A DNA stretch of 64,000 nucleotides from Aliidiomarina indica. Lineage in GTDB: Bacteria; Pseudomonadota; Gammaproteobacteria; Enterobacterales; Alteromonadaceae. The position numbers and the translations under genes were made by a program. The notes beneath the pieces were generated by a model. That model saw only the letters and a list, made by a program, of their open reading frames with translations, made no database searches and was not told where the DNA came from. Each line of letters opens with the position of its first letter. Within the stretch, counting starts at the first letter, position 1. Of this stretch, positions 55,402 to 64,000 are shown one piece after another. The DNA is taken from the NCBI RefSeq assembly GCF_015354615.1, contig NZ_JACAVQ010000006.1:1-64000 (forward strand). The letters are read 5' to 3'.

Positions 55402-57393
55402 ATGTCCGATCGTCGCTATCTCGCTAATGCCATTCGTGCACTAAGTATGGATGCTGTTCAACAAGCTAAATCAGGCCACCCAGGAGCACCAATGGGAATG
55501 GCGGATATCGCCGAAGTTCTTTGGCGGGATTATATGTCACATAATCCAACGAACCCTGATTGGGCCAACCGAGACCGCTTTGTGTTGTCGAACGGACATG
55601 GCTCCATGCTTATCTATTCGTTACTGCACCTGACTGGCTATGATGTATCCATCGACGATATAAAAAACTTTCGGCAGTTGCATTCGAAAACGCCGGGACA
55701 TCCTGAATATGGCTACACGCCAGGCGTAGAGACCACCACTGGGCCGCTCGGTCAAGGTATCTCGAATGCTGTCGGTATGGCGATTGCAGAAAAAGTACTG
55801 GCGGCGCAGTTTAATCGCCCACAATTTCCAGTGGTCGATCACTACACCTATACCTTCCTCGGTGATGGCTGCTTGATGGAAGGTATTTCACATGAAGTAT
55901 CTTCGTTGGCGGGCACCCTGGGGTTAGGCAAACTTATCGCGTTTTACGATGACAATGGTATTTCTATTGATGGCGAAGTGGAAGGCTGGTTTACCGACGA
56001 TACGGTGAAGCGTTTTGAAAGTTACGGATGGCAGGTCATCGCCGACGTGGATGGTCATGATAGCGACGCGGTTAAGGCGGCCATTGAAGCGGCGCGGGCA
56101 GATAGCGAGCGGCCTACGCTTATTTGCTGTAAAACCATTATCGGATTTGGTGCCCCCAACAAACAGGGTACCGAAAGCTGTCACGGCGCACCGCTCGGCG
56201 ATGACGAAATCGCAAAAACTCGTGAAGCGCTCGCTTGGCCACATGGTCCGTTTGAAGTGCCAGCCGATGTCTACGAACAATGGTCTGCGCAAGCTGCTGG
56301 CGCGGCAAGTGAAACCCAATGGAATGAATTGTTTGCCGCGTATGCCAAGCAATATCCAGAACTTGCTGCCGAGTTCAAACGTCGTATGGCGGGTGAATTG
56401 CCGGAAAACTGGGCACAGACAGCGCAAGCTTATGTCGAGAAATTACAAGCAAATCCAGAGAAAGTAGCGACCCGTAAAGCCTCGCAAAATGCATTGAATG
56501 CCCTCGGCCCTATCCTGCCGGAATTGTTGGGCGGCTCGGCCGATTTGGCTGGATCAAATCTAACCATTTGGAAAGATTCAAAACCACTGACCGCTACCGA
56601 TGCCAACGGAAACTACATTTTCTATGGCGTGCGTGAATTTGGCATGTCAGCCATTATGAATGGTATCCAGCTGCACGGAGGCTTGCGCCCTTACGGTGCC
56701 ACCTTCTTGATGTTTATGGAATATGCGCGCAATGCGGTGCGTATGGCAGCCTTAATGAAGCAGCCGGTTATTCATGTGTACACCCACGACTCGATTGGCT
56801 TGGGTGAGGATGGACCGACGCATCAGCCGGTAGAGCAGTTGGCTAATTTACGCCTTACCCCCAATGTAAATACGTGGCGCCCATGTGATCAGGTCGAATC
56901 CGCAATCGCTTGGCAGGCGGCTGTTGAACGTACCGATGGTCCCGTGTGTTTGATCTTCACCCGTCAAGGGGTCACGCAAATGGATCGGAACGCCGAGCAG
57001 TTGGCCAACGCCCGTCGGGGTGGTTATGTGCTAAAAGATTTCTCCGCAAATCCAGAGCTTATTTTGATTGCCACCGGGTCTGAAGTTGAACTTGCGATGC
57101 AAGCGGCAGAGAAGTTACACGAATCTGGCGAGAAAGTGCGAGTGGTCTCGATGCCTTCCACCTGCGTATTTGATCAGCAAGATAAAGAATACCGCAACTC
57201 TGTGTTACCCCCTCAGGTTCGTCGCCGCGTGGCCATTGAAGCGGGCATCGCTGATTTTTGGCACAAATATACCGGTTTTGACGGTGCCGTGGTGGGAATG
57301 ACGAGCTTTGGTGAATCTGCTCCAGCCGAGCAACTTTTCGCTCATTTTGGTTTTACCGTTGAAAATGTGGTGAAAACGGCGCAGCAACTGTAA
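55402..57393 (+). CDS. tkt: Transketolase
   Basis: A 663-residue thiamine diphosphate enzyme of the pentose phosphate pathway, equal in length to E. coli TktA. It shows the [11 protein letters not shown] start, the ThDP/Mg motif [12 protein letters not shown] ending in YDDN, and [24 protein letters not shown] lies before ATG. It heads the rightward set tkt-epd-pgk-fba, the order also seen around E. coli epd-pgk-fbaA. Confidence 0.97.
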   Translation: MSDRRYLANAIRALSMDAVQQAKSGHPGAPMGMADIAEVLWRDYMSHNPTNPDWANRDRFVLSNGHGSMLIYSLLHLTGYDVSIDDIKNFRQLHSKTPGHPEYGYTPGVETTTGPLGQGISNAVGMAIAEKVLAAQFNRPQFPVVDHYTYTFLGDGCLMEGISHEVSSLAGTLGLGKLIAFYDDNGISIDGEVEGWFTDDTVKRFESYGWQVIADVDGHDSDAVKAAIEAARADSERPTLICCKTIIGFGAPNKQGTESCHGAPLGDDEIAKTREALAWPHGPFEVPADVYEQWSAQAAGAASETQWNELFAAYAKQYPELAAEFKRRMAGELPENWAQTAQAYVEKLQANPEKVATRKASQNALNALGPILPELLGGSADLAGSNLTIWKDSKPLTATDANGNYIFYGVREFGMSAIMNGIQLHGGLRPYGATFLMFMEYARNAVRMAALMKQPVIHVYTHDSIGLGEDGPTHQPVEQLANLRLTPNVNTWRPCDQVESAIAWQAAVERTDGPVCLIFTRQGVTQMDRNAEQLANARRGGYVLKDFSANPELILIATGSEVELAMQAAEKLHESGEKVRVVSMPSTCVFDQQDKEYRNSVLPPQVRRRVAIEAGIADFWHKYTGFDGAVVGMTSFGESAPAEQLFAHFGFTVENVVKTAQQL

Positions 57394-57408
57394 TTACGGA
57401 GTATTACT

Positions 57409-58485
57409 TTGATAAAACCAATGTCCGATTCACAACGTTTTCGGGTCGCCATTAACGGATTTGGCCGTATTGGTCGTTCTGTAGTGCGTGCGTGGATTGA
57501 GTCGGGCTGGTATCAACAGATCGAGATTGTTGCCATTAACGAACCTGCGGGTATCGAGGGAATGGCGCATCTGTTGCAATACGATTCGACCCATGGCCGT
57601 TTTGCTGCCGAAGTGCGCGTTGATAACGAACATTTGGTGATAGGCACAAGCCGCATTCCGGTATTTCATGAACGTGAAATCGATGCGTTACCTTGGTCAG
57701 AATTAGGGGTTGATGTGGTGTTGGAGTGTAGTGGTGTATTTGGCTCTCGAGCCGATGGTCATGCACACCTTGATGCCGGTGCAGCACGTGTTTTGTTCTC
57801 ACATCCGGCAGCACCCGATGTGGATTTCACGTTGATTCAAGGTATTAATCATCACGAGTTAACAGCATCCCATCGAATCATCTCAAATGGTTCCTGCACC
57901 ACCAACTGTATCGTTCCGGTCATTAAAATATTGGACGATGCCTTTGGTGTGGATAGCGGGACTATCACGACGATTCACTCGGCCATGAATGATCAGCAAG
58001 TAATTGATGCATATCATGATGATTTACGCCTTGCCCGAGCGGCTTCACAGAGCATCATTCCAGTGGATACGCGTTTGGCGCGAGGGATCGAGCGCATCTT
58101 ACCCAAATTCGCAGGGCGCTTTGAAGCCATTGCTGTGCGCGTGCCTACCACGAATGTCACGGCGATGGACTTGAGCGTTACACTAAACAGTGATGTGGAT
58201 ATCGAAAGCGTAAATCACGCACTAAAGCATGCAAGTCAGCACTTACTTCCAGGTATTCTCGGGTATACTGAAGTGCCTTTAGTGTCGTCTGATTTCAATC
58301 ACGATCCCCGTTCCGCGATCGTGGATGGCACCCAGACGCGCGTGAGTCATAAACAACTAGTGAAAGTGTTAAGTTGGTGTGACAACGAATGGGGCTTTGC
58401 GAACCGGATGTTGGAAAGTGCTGCCCATATAGGCACCCTTCTTATGGATACGGCGGACTCTGTGTCCCAGCAAGATTTGAACTAA
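57409..58485 (+). CDS. epd: D-erythrose-4-phosphate dehydrogenase
   Basis: A 358-residue GAPDH-family enzyme that oxidises erythrose 4-phosphate for pyridoxal phosphate synthesis. It shows the NAD fold [15 protein letters not shown], the catalytic SNGSCTTNC and [12 protein letters not shown], with Epd-type [11 protein letters not shown]. The GGAG ribosome binding site stands 7 bases before a TTG (57409); the ATG at 57421 is 19 bases away. I therefore prefer the TTG, though the extra four residues are unimportant. With pdxA and transketolase it links carbon metabolism to vitamin B6. Confidence 0.94.
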   Translation: MIKPMSDSQRFRVAINGFGRIGRSVVRAWIESGWYQQIEIVAINEPAGIEGMAHLLQYDSTHGRFAAEVRVDNEHLVIGTSRIPVFHEREIDALPWSELGVDVVLECSGVFGSRADGHAHLDAGAARVLFSHPAAPDVDFTLIQGINHHELTASHRIISNGSCTTNCIVPVIKILDDAFGVDSGTITTIHSAMNDQQVIDAYHDDLRLARAASQSIIPVDTRLARGIERILPKFAGRFEAIAVRVPTTNVTAMDLSVTLNSDVDIESVNHALKHASQHLLPGILGYTEVPLVSSDFNHDPRSAIVDGTQTRVSHKQLVKVLSWCDNEWGFANRMLESAAHIGTLLMDTADSVSQQDLN

Positions 58486-58496
58486 GGACAATTGTA

Positions 58497-59681
58497 ATGA
58501 CCATTAAATTAATGACCGATTTTGATCTACGTGGCAAACGCGTGCTCATACGCGAAGATCTTAATGTGCCGATTAAAAACGGGAAAGTCGCTTCCGATGC
58601 TCGTCTACGTGCGGCTCTCCCTACCTTGCAGAAGGCCCTTGAGCAGGGCGCGAAAGTAATGGTGATGTCTCATTTAGGTCGTCCCGAAGAGGGGGAATAC
58701 ACCCCTGAGTACTCCATGGCGCCAGTGGTCAAATACTTGGCCCATGAGCTCAAGTTTCCTGTCCGTTTAGAAAGCAATTACCTTGATGGCGTTGATGTCG
58801 CCGGTGGCGAGCTCGTTGTATTTGAGAACGTGCGTTTTAACGTAGGTGAGAAGAAGAACGATCCTACCTTAGCGAAGAAACTCGCCGCCTTGTGCGATAT
58901 TTTTGTTATGGATGCATTTGGAACGGCGCACCGTGCCCAAGCATCAACCTATGGCGTTGCGCAGTATGCACCCATCGCCTGTGCCGGTCCGCTGCTGTCG
59001 GAAGAATTAAGTGCGCTAGGGAAAGCACTGGAAAATCCAAAGCGTCCTTTAGTGGCGATTGTGGGTGGCTCGAAAGTATCCACGAAATTGATGGTGTTAA
59101 ACTCGTTGGTGCGCAAGGTTGATCAGTTGATCGTTGGCGGTGGCATTGCCAATACTTTTATCGCCGCTGCCGGACATGATGTGGCTAAATCGCTGTATGA
59201 GCCAGATTTGGTGAAAGACGCAGCGCGCTTAGCGGAGTCAGCAAAAACCCGGGGCGCGACTATTCCGTTGCCGACCGATGTAGTGGTGGGGGATAAGTTT
59301 GCAGAGGATGCCAAGGCGACCACTAAGTTAATTAGCGAAGTGAGTGGCGACGATCAGATTTTTGATGTTGGTCCGAAAACCGCCGCTGCACTCGCTGCTA
59401 TGCTAGAGAATGCGGGGACTATTTTATGGAATGGTCCGGTCGGTGTCTTTGAATTTGATCAGTTTGCAGGGGGCACGAAAACCCTTGCTGAAGCAATTGC
59501 AAAAAGCGATGCGTTTTCAATTGCGGGCGGTGGTGATACCCTAGCCGCCATCGATAAATATGGCATTGCCGACAAAATTTCCTATATTTCAACCGGAGGC
59601 GGTGCGTTTTTAGAATTTTTGGAAGGTAAAAAATTACCTGCCGTTTCAATTCTAGAAGCGCGTGGCAACGAGAGCGATTAA
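58497..59681 (+). CDS. pgk: Phosphoglycerate kinase
   Basis: A 394-residue glycolytic and gluconeogenic kinase. It shows [44 protein letters not shown], the hinge [12 protein letters not shown] and the nucleotide site [13 protein letters not shown] with GGGDTLAA. I start at ATG 58497 with AAGGA upstream; the longer frame beginning within epd is not supported. It lies 11 bp after epd. Confidence 0.97.
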   Translation: MTIKLMTDFDLRGKRVLIREDLNVPIKNGKVASDARLRAALPTLQKALEQGAKVMVMSHLGRPEEGEYTPEYSMAPVVKYLAHELKFPVRLESNYLDGVDVAGGELVVFENVRFNVGEKKNDPTLAKKLAALCDIFVMDAFGTAHRAQASTYGVAQYAPIACAGPLLSEELSALGKALENPKRPLVAIVGGSKVSTKLMVLNSLVRKVDQLIVGGGIANTFIAAAGHDVAKSLYEPDLVKDAARLAESAKTRGATIPLPTDVVVGDKFAEDAKATTKLISEVSGDDQIFDVGPKTAAALAAMLENAGTILWNGPVGVFEFDQFAGGTKTLAEAIAKSDAFSIAGGGDTLAAIDKYGIADKISYISTGGGAFLEFLEGKKLPAVSILEARGNESD

Positions 59682-59743
59682 AGCGCTTATTTGTTCCGGC
59701 AAGCAATTCCAATATTAAAATTAAGTAGATAAGGAGTTCTCAA

Positions 59744-60808
59744 ATGGCTTTGATTTCCATGCGGCAAATGCTCGACCATGCGGCAGAGTTTGGCTACGGA
59801 GTGCCAGCCTATAACGTAAATAATTTAGAGCAGATGCGCGCTATTATGATGGCTGCAGATGACACAAACAGTCCGGTTATTGTGCAAGCCTCAGCTGGTG
59901 CGCGTAAGTACGCGGGCGCTCCTTTCCTGCGTCATCTTATTTTAGCAGCGATTGAAGAATGGCCTCATATTCCGGTGGTGATGCACCAAGATCACGGAAC
60001 CTCACCTGCCGTCTGCCAACGCTCAATTCAGTTGGGCTTTAGCTCGGTAATGATGGACGGTTCCTTACGTGAAGATGGGAAAACGCCAGCAGATTATGAT
60101 TACAACGTCGATGTAACGCGTCGGGTAGTTGAAATGGCCCATGCCTGTGGTGTGTCGGTAGAAGGTGAACTAGGTTGCCTAGGTTCACTTGAAACCGGGC
60201 AAGCGGGTGAAGAAGATGGCGTTGGTGCTGAAGGCACACTAACGCATGACCAGTTACTTACCGATCCGGAAGAAGCTGCAGAATTTGTGAAAGCAACCCA
60301 AGTAGATGCGCTTGCTATTGCCTGCGGAACGTCCCATGGCGCTTATAAGTTCACCCGTCCACCGACGGGCGATATTTTGGCCATCGACCGCATTAAAGAA
60401 ATTCATGCGCGTATTCCAAACACGCATTTGGTGATGCATGGCTCGTCGTCTGTGCCACAAGAATGGCTCGCGATCATCAATGAGTTTGGCGGTGAAATTC
60501 CAGAAACCTATGGTGTGCCGGTAGAGCAGATACAAGAAGGTATCCGCCACGGTGTGCGTAAGGTAAATATTGATACTGATTTGCGCTTAGCGTCGACCGG
60601 TGCTGTTCGCCGTTTCTTAGCGGAGAATCCGTCGGAATTTGATCCACGCAAATACTTACAAGCATCAACCAAAGCCATGTACGAAATCTGTAAGGCACGT
60701 TACGAGGCTTTCGGTACGGCAGGAAATGCGAGCAAAATTAAGCCGGTATCACTCGAAAAAATGTTTATGATGTACGAGAAAGGCGAGCTTAAAGCCACTA
60801 TCAAGTAA
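59744..60808 (+). CDS. fba: Fructose-bisphosphate aldolase, class II
   Basis: A 354-residue zinc-dependent aldolase. It shows [17 protein letters not shown], the zinc ligands in [10 protein letters not shown] and later [19 protein letters not shown] and [11 protein letters not shown]. This is the form seen in many marine gammaproteobacteria, unlike E. coli FbaA in details. AAGGAG lies before ATG. It ends the tkt-epd-pgk-fba series at a terminator. Confidence 0.96.
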   Translation: MALISMRQMLDHAAEFGYGVPAYNVNNLEQMRAIMMAADDTNSPVIVQASAGARKYAGAPFLRHLILAAIEEWPHIPVVMHQDHGTSPAVCQRSIQLGFSSVMMDGSLREDGKTPADYDYNVDVTRRVVEMAHACGVSVEGELGCLGSLETGQAGEEDGVGAEGTLTHDQLLTDPEEAAEFVKATQVDALAIACGTSHGAYKFTRPPTGDILAIDRIKEIHARIPNTHLVMHGSSSVPQEWLAIINEFGGEIPETYGVPVEQIQEGIRHGVRKVNIDTDLRLASTGAVRRFLAENPSEFDPRKYLQASTKAMYEICKARYEAFGTAGNASKIKPVSLEKMFMMYEKGELKATIK

Positions 60809-60827
60809 ATTGTAAATTGTCCGATAT

Positions 60828-60863
60828 AAAAACCATCGACGTGTAAATGCCGATGGTTTTTTT
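60828..60863 (+). terminator. Rho-independent terminator after fba
   Basis: An 11-bp stem (60828-60838 / 60851-60861, AAAAACCATCG and its complement) with a 12-base loop and a T7 run. Confidence 0.9.
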
Positions 60864-60944
60864 CGTTTTAGGGTACGAAAGTGGCTCGAAATCCTCTAAA
60901 ATGGGGGAGTTTGTAAACAAATAATGGTTGTTCAGGGGGATAGC

Positions 60945-61742
60945 GTGCGTTTAAATCGAGTCGGACTCGCCGTAGCGGTGGCCGTATCCATGGGGATGGG
61001 CACGGCATCAGCATCTACCTTTATGTTTGATGACATTCAGGATGTAGATCCAGCAAATCAAGATGGAAAGTGGCGAGCCAGTGCCGAAATTGGTGTGTTA
61101 ATCCGCTCTGGAAACACCGATTCACGTTCGTGGAAAGGTAAAATTGATCTGCAGCGCGATACCCTTCAGTGGCGTCATCGCGGCGTGATCGATTACTACC
61201 GTCAAGAACGGAAAACCTTTGAAGGTGTTACGGTAACCGACGCAGATCGCCTGTTCATCTCAGGTCAGTCGAACCGGATATTCGAATCATCAAGCCATTC
61301 GTCTGTGTTTTTGTATGGCTCCTACGAAGATGATGCTCTGAACAGTTATGAATACCAGTCAACGATAGCTGCCGGTTACGGTGCCCGTTATCATTTCAAT
61401 TCAGATATTTTTGCTGATTTTGAGGCAGGTCCGGGTTTGTCGTTCGACAAACGCCGCGATACCGGCGAAACCGATACGGATTTAATTCTTCGTTTGGCGG
61501 GTAACCTTGATTGGCAAATCAGCGAAACGGCGCGTTTCACCCAGCTCGTGTCTACTGAGATCGGTGATGACAATACCCGTTCGCGGGCGGTGAGCGCGCT
61601 AACAGCGAATCTCAATTCGCGGCTTGCTTTGCGGTTATCACTCACCCTGACCCATAACAGCACAGTGTTTGAACAACCCAACGGTCGTATTCCAGAAAAA
61701 CTGGATACGGAAACAGCAGTAACGATCGTTTACACCTTCTAA
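60945..61742 (+). CDS. DUF481 (YdiY-like) outer membrane protein
   Basis: A 265-residue predicted outer membrane beta-barrel of the DUF481 family, which includes salt-induced proteins. It has a signal peptide (about residues 1-24, ending ASAS) and an N-terminal strand GKWRASAEIGVLIRSGNTDSR typical of the family. Alternating strands follow, ending in TAVTIVYTF with a terminal Phe. I prefer GTG 60945, with AGGGGGA just upstream and the signal peptide starting there, over ATG 60924. It stands alone between the fba terminator and queA. The substrate or role is unknown. Confidence 0.82.
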   Translation: MRLNRVGLAVAVAVSMGMGTASASTFMFDDIQDVDPANQDGKWRASAEIGVLIRSGNTDSRSWKGKIDLQRDTLQWRHRGVIDYYRQERKTFEGVTVTDADRLFISGQSNRIFESSSHSSVFLYGSYEDDALNSYEYQSTIAAGYGARYHFNSDIFADFEAGPGLSFDKRRDTGETDTDLILRLAGNLDWQISETARFTQLVSTEIGDDNTRSRAVSALTANLNSRLALRLSLTLTHNSTVFEQPNGRIPEKLDTETAVTIVYTF

Positions 61743-61813
61743 CGCATAGCACAGGCTATCGTTTCTAGTGTTAACGCTCACTTGTTCGTGTAAGGAACGA
61801 GGCGTTTAATTTC

Positions 61814-64000
<2,187 letters not shown>

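Noticed and set aside
55924-56427. Minus-strand open frame of 167 codons inside tkt
   Set aside because: Antisense to the transketolase core; conservation is fully explained by tkt.

Overview
The window is a chromosomal stretch of a gammaproteobacterium, most likely a marine member of the Alteromonadales. I suspect an Idiomarina-like organism, but this is inferred from gene content and order, not from a database match. The evidence is E. coli-like gene order in several blocks (ppa-fbp-mpl; sfsA-dksA-gluQ-pcnB-folK-panB-panC with hrpB-mrcB; apaH-apaG-rsmA-pdxA-surA-lptD-djlA-rluA; metK-rsmE-gshB-yqgE-ruvX; queA-tgt). These sit next to Pseudomonas-like elements (amgK-murU, and the erpA / anmK / M23 peptidase / tyrS neighbourhood) and the decarboxylase PanP. 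Nearly all of the window is dense core genome. I see no prophage, insertion sequence, tRNA, rRNA or CRISPR array.

Layout. Positions 1-588 are a gene-free, hairpin-rich repeat block: 2.35 copies of a 176-bp unit, then two related short hairpins. From 589 to about 5400 is a rightward accessory segment: a TonB-dependent receptor, an exported YbjN-like protein, a tiny membrane protein, a PCu(A)C-type copper-binding protein and a TIGR04219-like outer membrane protein. A leftward three-gene ABC exporter-type system with a His-rich loop and a DUF3299 partner (5446-7898) lies directly downstream of ppa and fbp. Rightward from 9733 run mpl, ubiX, a YadG/YadH-like ABC pair, a TrmB-like methyltransferase with altered acidic residues, and panP. 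These converge on the leftward run sfsA-dksA-gluQ-pcnB-folK-panB-panC. pepB, hrpB and mrcB read rightward; maeA, hemL, pyrB and hemJ read leftward.

From 33 to 49 kb the theme is the cell envelope: a DUF6776-like coiled-coil membrane protein, erpA, a small secreted protein, pepQ, anmK, an M23 endopeptidase and tyrS. Then comes the leftward surA-pdxA-rsmA-apaG-apaH run with lptD, divergent from amgK-murU and a short DjlA that lacks the TerB domain. AnmK, AmgK, MurU and Mpl together point to a Pseudomonas-type peptidoglycan recycling bypass. From 49.8 to 55 kb are a PhoH-family ATPase and the metK-rsmE-gshB-yqgE-ruvX run, with a MetJ-like operator over the metK promoter. From 55.4 kb are the sugar-phosphate genes tkt-epd-pgk-fba, then a DUF481 outer membrane protein and the queuosine genes queA-tgt. 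tgt runs off the right edge.

The most informative observations are: pcnB, whose homologous N-terminus has no ATG, GTG or TTG and begins at an ATT codon behind a perfect Shine-Dalgarno sequence; the TrmB-like protein with Asp-to-Asn changes at two conserved positions; the TerB-less DjlA; and the tandem hairpin repeat at the left edge. I found no clear candidate for an entirely new multi-gene system. The closest is the His-rich ABC/DUF3299 transporter.
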